Numbered from the stretch's first letter, positions 38,301 to 51,300 are shown. The stretch: 64,000 nt of DNA from Metallyticus violacea (GCA_030762175.1 CM060833.1:3854501-3918500); one strand, 5' to 3'. The notes: a model not told the origin generated them from the letters alone. A program made the numbers and translations.

Positions 38301-40059
38301 AAAATGGTTTTCAGTCACCATTTATTTCTTTGAGGGTCTAATTTCACACACAATTCAATTTTATTCTTAACTTGTCCTTACAAATACTTCCAAATTGCTC
38401 CAATCTTTGAGAAATTTCTTGATTTGAAATACCAAAAATGTTAATCAGTGCTTTTACCTCTGCAATCTTTTGAGGTATCATCATAAGATTTGCACATTAT
38501 TCTTGCAAGTAATTAACAGTTTTCACACAGAATGACTGTTAGTGAACACATAATACTAAATCCTACATTAATGTACTCAATCTGTTCATAGTAACACCAT
38601 TTACTTACATAACACTAGGACATGTTTCGGAAGCTAATTGCTTCTGTCCAATGACAATTGCTTGACCAATTACTTGAACTGATGGCTGGAAGCTATCCGT
38701 GGGTGAGAAATCAAAATTAATCAAGTTTTTCTTATTTCTTAAGATAAAAATCTTTTCCTAAGTGGATAGTTCTATTGGTTTGTGAAGTTCTTTAGGCAAC
38801 CCAGTCTCTGATTTAACTTCATGGTTATTGATCCAAAAGTGAGCTGCTACTGCTTATTTATCAACCTGTTAAATAGGAATATTCTTAAAATGTTCTTTCC
38901 TCCAAATTTCCAAATTTCTTTTATTTATTTATTTATTTATTCATCCTTTTGATCATTTTACATGATATAGGACATGTCCTAGAGCTACAGTTGCTATTTA
39001 TGTGAGATGGGCTTCGTCCAGAGTATAATATAAACAATATACAAGTTTAGTAATTATACTAGAATTACAATATGCCGTATTTAAAGTTCATATGTTCACT
39101 TACTGAATAAAAGGTATGTTGTAGTAGAAAGGCTTTGAGTTCTTTATTATATTGTTTTATATTCGTTATTTCTTTAATATTTATTGGTAGTTTGCTATAC
39201 TTTTTAATGCCTACATTTGTGAGATTATTTTTTAAAATATTTGTCCTGCATATCTGAACATGGTCAATTTTCCTTCTTGTATTGTGAGAATGAATATCTA
39301 TATTTGTACATCATTCTTCCCTGCTATCTCTTAATATGGTTATTATTAATATTATTTAGTTTTCTAATGTATCTCTGATCATAATCTGCTCATTTGATTT
39401 CATAAATTCCTGACTTCTGTTCTATGGTATGGTGTCTTTTACTGTGCAACCTAATAAATTCTTGATATTATATTTGTTCTTTGGGGCTAACATTATACCT
39501 TGTTCTTTGAATATCCTGTTGAATTTGTAGTGGTAAGCTGGATGGTACATGAAACTTTTGAATTTGTATCTTTTCTTAATGTTCTTCAGTGTGGAAACCT
39601 CTCAACAGACTTTTGTCTTTTAACTTTATTGCTAATTTTTATTACTGTGGCTTTGTTGAAGCCATTGGTTATTGCTCTCTTAATTATGTGTTGGTATTCC
39701 ATTTTGTACTCTGTTTCTGTGAGTGGGATGCTAATTATTCTTTGTCTCAAGCTATGAAATACCACATATTTATGGGAATGGGGTTATAACTGTAATTTTT
39801 TATGTAATTTTCTATGTATTGTGTATACCTTTTCTATGGATTCAAAAGTTCAGTCTGTCTTAATTTCTTATAAATTTTAAATGGGAGCCACCGATTTTTC
39901 TCCTCTTCCAAGGTAAACTGTATAGATTTATAAGTAGTTTTGAATAATGGGAATTTTTGCAGTGAAATATAGTATAATAATTTATTAAAATTTATGTGGT
40001 AAATTAAGCAGTTTCAGAACATCTATTGAATGTTTATTATTATTATTATTATTATTATT

Positions 40060-40095
<36 letters not shown>

Positions 40096-43000
40096 GCAAA
40101 TATGTCAACATACCTATACCATGTCTTGAAAATTAATGGGTATGCTATGTATTTCAAAGAGCTCATGAATAAATCTGCTAGAAATGGACATAAGGAGTTT
40201 CCCATTGCTGGTCCAGAAACTTTAAGGTAAAATTTTGGGTTAAAATTGAAGAAATTTTCTGAATGTAAATGTTGACAAGTTTTAGTACCTAAGTTTTCTG
40301 TTTGTATTTTTAAGGAAGTTAACCATTTCTTTAGCATCTGCATAAGATTCTGTATTGGTATGCTTTGGAAGTTCAACTTAATCAAATGAATTTGAAGCTA
40401 AAGTTATAACATGTTTCAAACAAGTTGAAATTGTGTATTAACTTTTTTGCCATTTTGTATATGGGTGAACTGATATTATTAATTATTGGTCTCATGCTTT
40501 TACCATTTTAAAGTGGAGTTAGTGTGACATATTTAAAACATTCTAATAGGAAACAAACAACTTTTTGAAAAACAAAGTGTTAGAGAAGTGTTTTGTACAC
40601 TTTTAATCCATGAGGAGGCATCAGATGTAGAAAATGTAGTGTCGTGAAAGGTGAAGCAATGTCACCAGTGGTGGATGTCCAGGGAAGCAATAGTTCATCT
40701 TATCAACCATCGTGTCCAAGAAAAAAGAAAATTAGATTTCCAAAATAATATTTTTTGATCAATTTCTTCTCTTATTTTAAAAAAAAGTCTGGAACCAACA
40801 CATGAACTAGAATATGAAGGAACACCCAGAGCAAAGCAATACACAATGTATTTAATAAATACTTTGTAAACATAATTCATAGCATGGTGACTGGATCTCC
40901 CCTCTCCCAGCTATGATATACTTACTCATTATATCTTGAATCAACAGATCCAATGCAAAATTATACTTTCACTTAAAAACAAGAACAATAAATTAATAAT
41001 GATATAATTGATAATGTTATCTTAAAAAAACTGTCACAATCATTTAGCACCTATACTTGCTGACTTAATTAATATTTCCTTAGTTTCTGAAATAGTACTT
41101 ACCTGATATGTATAAAATTTCCAGAATTGTCCCAGTATATAAAAATGGTATAAAAAGATCCTCCAGTAATTATAGATCCATAAGCATAATCCCCCCAATA
41201 ACGAAACTTCTTAAATCTGTTGTAAACGAAAAACATTTTAATTTCTTAATGAAAAAAAAAATTTCTTTCAGTTTCAATATTGTTTTCTACCTAAACATTG
41301 CATAGATTCTGTAGCTCTTGATAAAGTGAACTTAATACAAAAATATTTAGACAATAAACAAGAGGTAGATAGATTTTGTATCAGGCATTTTCACAGCGAA
41401 ATATAGTATAATATGACAAATTATTATTACGAAATCACTCAAATTTCACTAATTTTGTTCCACTTACATGGATATGTTTCAAAGGCATTTGCCTCCATCT
41501 TCAGCTTGGTCCCACTGACTGCTTCCCAGTGTGGTATTTAGATGTCGGTCTGAAAGCGACATGTCTGAAAACTTTCAGACCGACATCTCAATACCACATT
41601 GGGAAGCAGCCTGTGGGACCAAGCTGAAGGTGGAGGCAAACGCCTTTGAAACATGTCCAAGTAAGTGGAACAAAATTAGTGAAATTTGAGTGATTTCGTA
41701 ATAATAATTTGTCAAGTGACAGGCAGCCTGTTTATTGATTTAACCAAGGCTTTTGATAATGTGAATCATAGCTATTTCTTAAAATTATCATTGCTAGGAA
41801 TAAGCGGAATTGTTTTCAGTTGGTTTAAAAGTTATCTTGAGAAAACACAATCAGTTAGTGTAAACAATGATTTCAGTTTTTAACTTGAAATGCTAATTGG
41901 AACTTGTACAGTGAAGCGAACCATATAATTAAGATCATTGTATGATTGAGTCAAACTATACACTCTTATTGGTTCTACTTATTTGTTTAAATTTGGCACA
42001 TGTTTCACAGACTATTGTTCGTATCCTTGTTGAGTCGATAATTAGCTGAGGATGTGGACAACAATCTGTGAAACCTGTACTAAATTAAACAAGTAAATGG
42101 AGCCAATAAGAGTATACAGTTCAAATCAATTATACAATGATCTTAATAAAATGGATTTAATATTTAAATTTAAGGAAACAGAGTACAAAACATATTAACA
42201 GATAATTAATACATCAACAAACAATGTTTTCAATAAAGATACAATAATAAAAGAATCGATAAATTTAAAAAAAAAATCTATGTGAGAGGTTTGCATACTA
42301 ACATCAAAGAAAGATACAAATTTAAAAGTTGCACCATCATCCAACTTACCTCAAAAAATTCAATAGGATATTCAAAAAAGAACATGGCCTAAAGTTAGCC
42401 CCAGAGAAAAAATATAATATAAAAAATGTACTAGGTTACACAATAAAGTACACCTTGCCAATAGAACAGAAATCAGGAATTTAAAAAATCAAATGTGCAA
42501 ATTGTATTAAAAATACATTAAAATGAAGAGAAATTTATAAATTCAGAGAATGGAACACTTTAGGAATATTTGTTTAAAAAAACAAATTGATAAATCAGCA
42601 TTGAAAACTCACTTTTGGACCCAAAATCATAAAGTTAAACCAGAAGTCAAACTGCTGAAGGAACTTCACAACCCAATAGAGCTATCAGGTTGGAAAAAAC
42701 ATTTCATTCTAAAAAATTGAAAAAAAGGAAGGGAGGAAGGAAGGAAGGAAGGAAGGAAGGAAGGGAGGGAGGGAGGGAGGAAGGAAGGAAGGAAGGAAAC
42801 TTAAGAATTTTTATGTTCCACCTATGGATGAACACAGAAAGTTCCTATTTGAAGCATCAGAGACTGCCAAAGAAGCATCTTGGGTTCCAGCCATCATGTT
42901 GAGTAGTTGGTCAACAGCTGATGATAGGAGTGATTGCCAGTAAAAGATGTCCTAATGTTATATAAGTAAGTGGAGTTAGTGTAAACATATTTAATACATT

Positions 43001-44736
43001 CTTATAGGATATTGTTTACAGCTTTGTAAGTAGCATTTAATTAATTGCTTCTTTGTATATTATTTTTGTTTTCTGTATATTATTTGTGTGTTTAACAATG
43101 ATAAAAAAAGACAACTATGAAGCTCAGAGCTCAACTGTTGGTGGCAGAACACAACAGCACTTTCTCTTATTACTACTCTGTTGCATGACAGGGTCATGCT
43201 GTAGATACTAAAATGGTTTGACACCTAAATAAAAATGGTGTTCTCTTTAGTGTAGCTGTTCATTCTTTCTGTCTTCCTGCTTAACTGTTTATAAGTAAAC
43301 AGTTAAGTAAACCTGCATGTTTTGTCTGACCTACCCATCAGACCAAAGGACTGCATGCCTTTCTATTTGATTGATTGATATTATATTAAACAATATTTAA
43401 CATAGTTGGGATGATACCTACTAAATTTTCTTAAATCTATTCAAAATTCTAAAATTTTATTGAACCTTGTGAATTCTTCATATAAGAAGAAGGAAAAAAA
43501 AGACATACTTTAAGTTAAAAAACACACACACACATAGTTTGAGAACTGCTTAGTACAGAACAATAACACGTGCAAGTGAGATGCTGCAGAGAGTTTAATA
43601 GAACTAGAAATGTTTTCCTTAAATTGAGTAGTGTTGACTAATTCTTTTGGTAGACAACATGAGTAATGTTCCTGAAGCACATTTATATGCCTTGGTATGA
43701 GTTGCTAGAAACTTGCAAATATATTAAGGGAGTGCAGTACATGCATGCCAAACTCTTATTATTAAATAGTTCTGCAAGATTCAGCTACATGTGATACTCA
43801 GGGCTGCAACAAAGTGATGTTAGTGATCTGGGTATAACAGTCACCATTTTTTTTTCTTTGAGAACACTTTAATTGCACATCAGCAGAGTTCAAATTAATC
43901 TTCCTAAAGTCTTAACAGTTTTTAGGTTAGGATTTAAAAGATTTAAACAACACAAAAAAATTGAAAATTGTAGTTTTTGAATCTCAAACATTTTTAAGAT
44001 TTATGGGATTTGAACAATCATATTTCCCATTTATAGTATTTAGTACATATTTCAAAGCTATTTATATATTTGTCACTTTTGTATATTGTAAAATGAATTA
44101 TATAGCTTTAAACTGTTACAGGAAATGAGAAAGAAAAAGGATATGTTCGTGCAATTCTGCCATTGAGGGAAAAAGGCACTAGGGTGCTATGCAGTCTGGT
44201 GCTTGCCAATGTATTTGTAAACAGTGTGTTCACAGTTACACTGGATGCTATTGCCAGCAGTGTGGTAGCAGCAGCAATAGCAACTGTCACTATAGCTGTC
44301 TTAGCAGAGTTTGTTCCTCAAGCAATATGTGTTCGATATGGTCTTCTTGCAGCTGCTCACACCATTTATCTTACCAGATTCATTATGATAGTATCTTTCC
44401 CACTGTCATATCCCCTTGCAAAGTGTTTTACGATGTTCATGGGAGTAGAACTTGGGCAAGTGTACACAAGAGAGAAACTTCTGGAACTAATTAAGGTATT
44501 TCTGATCAATATAGCCTTAACATTTTTATTTATTTTTTTTCCATAGGGGATGTAAAATTTTATTTATTTGTATTGCAAAGCATTCAGAAAGTAACTGTAT
44601 ATCTACCTGTTTCAAATACTGGACTCTTTTTTAATTCAAATATGAATAATTCAAACAAGAAGCTTATTCCCCATGAACTTCCTATGTAAAACAATGCTAA
44701 AACTCCCATTTAGTTTAAAAATGCAATACTTATTTC

Positions 44737-44790
<54 letters not shown>

Positions 44791-47700
44791 TTTTCTCTTA
44801 TACTCAACTTGGTTAAAATAATAGGTACATAAAATTAATGAATACGTTTATACATAAATGATAAGATGATGTTGATGTTCATGATGATGATGATGATGAG
44901 GAGGAGGAGGAGAAGGAGGAGGAGGAGGAGGAGGAGAAGGAGGAGGAGGAGGAAGAGAAGGAGAAGGAGAAGAAGGAGGAGAAGGAGGAAGAGAAGGAGA
45001 AGGAGGAGGAGGAGAAGGAGAAGAAAAAGAAGAAGAGTTGGATTTCATATTATGTAAAAGTAATCTAAAAGAAGCAATAATGGCAAAACAAATACAAATA
45101 AAAAGACTGTATTTTAAAGTACATATTATGCTCCTATTTAAATGTGTAACTTATAATTGTATAATGAGCAAAACACTCATTAAGGTTGTAAGGCTGAAAT
45201 ACCTAACATTTGTGTGTTATGTCATATATGTTAATTTTTATTGACAATCTGTTTGAAACTTGTAACTTTCTTAATATATTTGATGCAGGTTAGAATTTTT
45301 AAATGAACCATACTAAATGGAAATCATTAAAAGTAATGAAATGTCAGTTCAATAAAATAAAACTTTCATGATTTACAAATCTGCAATGAATGCTCATTAG
45401 TCAACATTATTCATACATTCTTCTAGTGTTAAAACTTGCTTGATTTATTTATTCATTACAGTTCTGCATTGTGGAATGTCAATCACACATAATAAGTTAC
45501 CTACATAAGTAATAAAATAATGCAAATGTCAATGAGTGGTGAAGACTCATCACTGTTTATAAAATCTTGAACACTATATTAAGCTTTTTTGAATTAAATG
45601 TTGATATAACAATTTTTTAAAACATTTATAGTTATCACTAGATTTCATTTCCACAGGAAGCACATCATAAAACTTTATTTCAACTGTCTATTGGCTAGAA
45701 ATGGTATAGTCATTTTGATTGTTTAAAATTATTGTTTGTAGTCCTTATGTTTCAGCTTTGCTGCTGATGTTCAGAGGGTGTTTCTTAAACAAAAGAGATG
45801 CTAAAGATAATTTTTAATCTACATCCTGGGGAATCACTGAGAAATGTTTTTAGGGAATATTAAATACTTACCATAACTGGCTTATTGGTATACAATGCAG
45901 ATATTTTTTTAGAATTCAGAACTATTTTAATTAATAGAGAGGGTACAATTACTTTATGAGGCAAAGAAATAATGTACATATTTGCAATTATTTTCCAAGT
46001 CACCTTTAAGTCTTACAAATAGAATTGTTAATAAACTCTATGGAAACTTTGATGTAACAAGTTTTAATGTTTTTAAAAGAGTGTTATGACAATATCTAAC
46101 TGAGACTGAATTTTTATTTTTATTTTAAGTTGTTAAAATATCACAAAAATTAAAATTGAAACAAACAATGGATAAGGCATATATAAAATAAATTGCACAG
46201 AAAGTAAGTTGGTTCAAGAACAGTTCAATAAAAAATTATAATTATTTTTACAGGCATAATTTCGTGTGCTAAAATTTAGCTTTACAATATTTTGTTAGTT
46301 CAATGTGTAACATAGCATGGTGCTAATTTCATTGTTGTCACTTCTGGTTTGTGCCTATGAAAGATGTATAAGTTGAAACATGTTCAGTTCTGCCTATAGC
46401 AAAATGGAGGTGACATGCAATGAACACTATGCTGCTCTGAAATTCTACTTTCATCTCAATATCTTCAGCTAAGGCCTATGAAATGTTACAGAAGACCTAT
46501 AGGGAGTTTGTTCTTCCCTACTACACAGCTCAAAGATGGTTTAAAAAGTTTAAAGAGGAGAGGCAATCAATTTAAAAGGAAGATGGATCTGGCACTCCAG
46601 TTTGTACTCTAATGCAAGAAACTATTAACACTGCTGCTGACATTGTGAAAGAGGATCTTTGAATAATATTAAGAACATTTGGTGCCACCCAAACATTGAT
46701 AACTTAAAAAGTTGCACTTGAGACATGTTTGTGCATGGTGGGTTCCAAGACTGCTGATTCCTAAATAAACAGATGTTCCTTAAATATAAATTGGAACTTG
46801 CACAGTGAAGCCAATCATATTAATGGATATCATTGTATGATTCAGTTGAACTACACACTCTTAAAGCTTCACTTACTTTTCATAAATGTATGGAACCGGT
46901 TTCGAGAACATTTTGTTCCCATCTTCAGCTTCCCACTCTTTTGAGTTGAACTTTAGCATGGCTGAAGATGGGAACAAAATGTTCTCGAAACCGGTTCCAT
47001 ACATTTATGAAAAGTAAGTGAAGCTTTAAGAGTGTGTAGTTCAACTGAATCATACAATGATATCCATTAAACAGATGTTCACTCGCAGGTTTGCTTACAG
47101 TTGGTGTTGTTACAGGAAGATACAGAGTATTTTTCAAATGTAATCACTGCTGATGAAACTTGGCTATATCATTTTGATTCTGAGATGAAACAGAGAAGCT
47201 GTGTGTGGAAATCTCCATCATAACTAACAACAAAATTAAGCAAAAGTGGTTATTTTGGTGGGAAAGTTATGGTTATATCATTTTTTGTATTCAAGGAATG
47301 GTTTACCAGCATATCATTCCTACACACACGACTGTAACTGAGCAATACTACAGAGATATCCTGAAAACTCTGCAAGGACATATCAAACAAAAAAGACCAC
47401 ATTTCCAGCAAAAAGCTGGATAAAGCCAGCTGTACATTGTAAATGTTCTGGTGAATATCTCACAAAAATCAACATGAAGTATGTTCCTCACCCTCCTTAC
47501 AGTCCAGATTTAGTCTTTTGTGACCTTTTCCTTTTCCCAAATTAAAGAAAAACGTTCATAGGAGGCATTTTCCAACATTAGAAGTAATGATGAAGGCTGT
47601 GGTGGCAATTCTGAAGGATCTGCCAAAAAATAGTTTCTAGCATGTCTTCGAAGGCTGGCAAATGCTGGAACAGGTGCATTGCATTCAATGGGAAATATTT

Positions 47701-48260
47701 TGAGCAAGATCATCAAAAGTATGAGGATGAGTAAAGATATGCTGTCAAAAAAGTATGATAAAATATATATAAGGTAGACAGGAGAGTATCATATAAAAAG
47801 TATTTTTAAGAAATCTAAAATGTTAACTATAATATCATTATATGTATATAAGGTAGTTCTATTTGTTGTTAACAATGAACAAGACAAGATCCTAAACAAG
47901 GACTGCCACACTATAGCATTCGGATTGAAAACATTTATTGTCTAAATGTAAACAAAAAATTACTGAAAGAGATCCAAGAGTTAGTGGTAAAATGTTGCAT
48001 AATAAACTGCCACTAACAATTAAAAGTCAAAATGAGAAAACATTTCAAACAGAATTGAAAACTTCTGGATACATAAAGTATGTATAAGATAAAGGAATTT
48101 TAGTTGAAAATAATTTTTTATGGTATAAATGAAAATACTCCCATTATTTTAGGAGGTACATTTGCTTCTTGTTTTAAATTGTTTGGTTTATCAATGTATT
48201 TTGTGATTAATATATTTTCTGACAATAAACAAAATTCAAATATAAAGTCTATGATCTGCA

Positions 48261-48359
<99 letters not shown>

Positions 48360-51300
48360 ATAGTGCATTGACAATTGTATCTCAAAATTTGTCTAATGAC
48401 TCTCACAATACAAACATTTATCACAATTTTAGGTCTTAAAGCTTTTTTTAGGAACAGCAACAGTGGACATCATCACTTATTTTTTACAGTTGAGCACAGA
48501 ACATGAACGCATTGGAGAAGAGGAAGTGAACATAATTTCTGGTGCATTGTTATTGAGTACAAAAACAGTAGGAGAGGCTATGACAAAGCTGGAAGATGTG
48601 TTCATGTTAAGCTATGATGGTGTTCTAGATTATGATGCTATTGCAAAAATCACAATTACAGGTACTGTTGGCTATATGCATATCAAATATAACCATAAAA
48701 TATAAAGTTATGGTTCAAACTGTGCCTGAAAATTTTTCAAACATCTTAGTGCCTTCACATAGCTTTCTCTCCAGGGGCATTTTTATGTTTACCAGTCAGA
48801 CTATGCTCACAGTGCTGTCACAGCCACTGAATACTGAGTAATGTACTGTGTTTGCACTGACACTTAACAATTCACTGCTTATATATAGAGGGCTGTTTGA
48901 GCACTTTGTCTGCTCCACTGAGCAGTTGGACATTTTAATTAACATAAAAACTCAGTAGATTGCAGAACCAACAATTGTAGAAGAGAAACAACATTTTCTG
49001 TGAAGCTGTTTTTCTTTTAGTAGATTCTGTCACTTCTATGACTGAAAAAAACATCATTTAGGAAGAGTCTCACAGATTGAGAAATGATCAATTTTTTTAT
49101 TTAATGTTTCTGGCTCAGAAGGAGAATGAAATAAATATTTTGATCTCTACTACCACTGTGGTCTAGTGGTAGCATTCATGCTTCCCAGGTTTGATTTCAT
49201 ACATGGGTCAGTTTCCTAGTTCAGGTTTTTCATAGGTTTTCTCTCAGGTTCTAAGCTGATTAACTGCTTGGGAAATTTTGGCTACAAAGTTTCCTGCACA
49301 TAATAAATAAAACTATAAATGTATATATAAGACTGGTTAAGTGGAAGAACAGGCCCTAAGGCCGTAACTCTACCAGTATATATATATAAAAGAGTTAGAG
49401 AAGCAGAAATAGATAAAACATTTAAATAGTCACATTATTTTCCCTATATTTCCAAAAATTTGTATTATTTTTCAAAAGCATTATATATATTATCATTTAT
49501 TTATTTATTGCCTTTGAAGAAGAACATGAGTTGTTTGAAATATAGCAAAAATTGTGTGACTACTCACTACTTACTACTACTTAACGTTTATCTATTTCTG
49601 CTTCACTAGTTTTTGTTATTTTAGTTACATTGTTCCAAGAGTTACTTTATTTTATATGTAGACTATAAATTTCTGTTCTTTGTTTGAAAGTAATATAAAA
49701 TGTAACTTCTGGCATGTCATTTGGAACTAAGGAACAAAACCTGCAAATATGCTAACATCTGCTCTGTAGCTATAAGTTTATTAGTGATGAGTTTCTTTGC
49801 ATATAATGTAATAGGTTTTAATTAAATTTAATAACATTCAGTAAATAATATAAATGAATTTATTTCCTCTTCTTCAGGGTTCTCTCGCATACCTGTTTAT
49901 GATGGTGAAAGAAATAACATTGTAGCATTGCTGTTCAACAAAGATCTGGCATTTGTTGATCCTGAAGACTGTATTCCAGTCTCTATCCTTACAGATTTTT
50001 ACAATTATCCCTGCAACTTTGTGACTGAAGATACCACATTAAATGTGATGTTTAAGATATTTAAAGAAGGCAAGTATAAGTAATTGGATTTAGTGTGAAC
50101 ATATTTAATAAATTCTAATAAAATAAAGTTAATTAATATTATTATATGACTGAGTCAAACCACACACTTTTATTTAGCTCCACTTGCTTGTTTATGATTA
50201 GAACATGTTTTGCAAACCCATTGTCCACATCCTCAGCTAATGTTGATTGTTAGATAATTCATGGTGTCCTATTGGGGATGCATATTCTGCTCTCATCTGT
50301 TTTCATCCCCTGAAGTGTCAAAGTTTATTAACCTTTTTCTACATTTATAAATGTAGATTTTCTTTCATGTTGCTAGCTAGCTCTGTGAGTCCCTGTATGA
50401 CTTTAATGCTTTTGTTTTTCACTAAATAGTGGTTCTGTCCAGAAATGAAATGCCACTGCTGATTTTTCCATTTGTTTTTATTTTATGTTCCTGAAGTGTT
50501 TTTTTAACCATGTGCCTATGTTTCTCTTTGTTTTTCCAATATAGATTTATTTGCAATCTGCATTTTTATTGGGTAAATACCTGCTTTTTTCTCCAGTAGA
50601 ATATTTTTATTAATATTACCATCCAGAAGATTTTTAATATTAATTAATTATATCAATCTAATATTGAAATCTTTTAGAATATTTTGAAATTGAAAGAAAC
50701 CATAGCACTTTTATCAGGAAAAGATAACATAATTTTTAAAATATCATATATCATCCATGAGCCTTGCACAACTTTCAAAATATTCTAAAAGATTTCAATA
50801 TTAGATTGCACGAATAAACAGATTTAATATTAAAATTCTTCTGAATGGCAATATTAATGGAAGCATTCCACTGGAGATTGTTGATTTGTTTTATTTACAG
50901 ACGTTCTGTAACATCTCAGGTCATCAGCATCCCATTCAATTTAGGGCATGAAATGGCTGGTAAATTTTGCTCAGAGGCCTCTTCTTTCAGGCTTGAGATT
51001 CTTTTTCATGCTGTAAATATACAACATGGGACCTATGGATTTATTTCCCTTCTGAAGGAAGCTATACTTAGGATTTTTATGCCCAAAAAATCTACCCACC
51101 AGGGTTAATCCTGAATTATAAACAAGTAAGTGGAACCAATAAGAATGTATAGTTTGACTCAGTCATACAATGTCTTAATTATATGATTTCCTTCACTGTA
51201 GAAGTTCCAATTAGCACTTCAACATAAAGTTATTTGAATTTTGGGATATTATATGTGTCATATAGCTCTTACTACAATATATTACTTATGTAGGTGTAAT

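Larger units (their letters stand above)
38562..40560 (-). mobile_element. PLE subfamily 1 with inverted terminal repeats
   Basis: Minus-strand RT segment: [30 protein letters not shown] and [10 protein letters not shown] (40120-40270), followed by the NINGFNK-like linker and the GIY-YIG start, then a terminal repeat with GAAACATGTC near 38620. At the other edge (40508-40555) the end of the same terminal repeat (AGTGGAGTTAGTG) appears inverted. It is interrupted by a LINE at 38925-39365 and by the microsatellite at 40035-40096. The frame is broken. Confidence 0.75.
41388..41719. mobile_element. PLE subfamily 4 inverted terminal-repeat pair
   Basis: A near-perfect palindrome: 41415-41560 is the complement of 41568-41713. 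Each arm holds CTGAAGA or CTGAAGG, the GGAGGC/GCCTTT hairpin, GAAAC and a CAAGTAAGTGG or CATGTAAGTGG box. It sits inside the LINE RT frame. CAGGCA at both edges (41382-41387 and 41720-41725) is a possible short target duplication. Confidence 0.72.
41100..41885 (+). mobile_element. CR1/Jockey-like LINE RT fragment, split by a PLE pair
   Basis: [20 protein letters not shown] and [19 protein letters not shown] (41117-41240) are RT motifs around the SNYRPIS box. After the insertion at 41388-41719 the frame resumes as [20 protein letters not shown] and [17 protein letters not shown], containing the first catalytic Asp region (LTKAFD). Stops precede the insertion, so the copy was decayed or has decayed since. 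Confidence 0.75.
46779..47067. mobile_element. PLE subfamily 2 inverted terminal-repeat pair in mariner
   Basis: Two terminal repeats face each other around a spacer near 46929-46953. TAAACAGATGTTC flanks it on both sides (46766-46778 and 47068-47080), a perfect 13-bp target-site duplication, and removing the 289-bp insert plus one copy restores continuous mariner sequence. Arms share AACCGGTTTCGAGAACA and its complement. Near identity of the arms suggests a fairly recent insertion. Confidence 0.85.
46375..47745 (+). mobile_element. Mariner transposon, decayed, carrying a nested insertion
   Basis: Plus-strand pieces: [20 protein letters not shown] and [11 protein letters not shown] (helix-turn-helix end), FGATQTLIT, then after the nested PLE pair [46 protein letters not shown]-like [22 protein letters not shown] residues near 47490-47540 and the C-terminal [16 protein letters not shown] end near 47680. 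This is the mariner (DD34D) layout. Numerous stops make it dead. Confidence 0.75.

Noticed and set aside
44189..44494. A Cys/Ser-rich 101-codon frame
   Set aside because: It is a shadow of CNNM exon 3 in another frame.
44848..45057. Arg-rich or Pro/Ser-rich small proteins
   Set aside because: They are translations of the purine tract and its complement.
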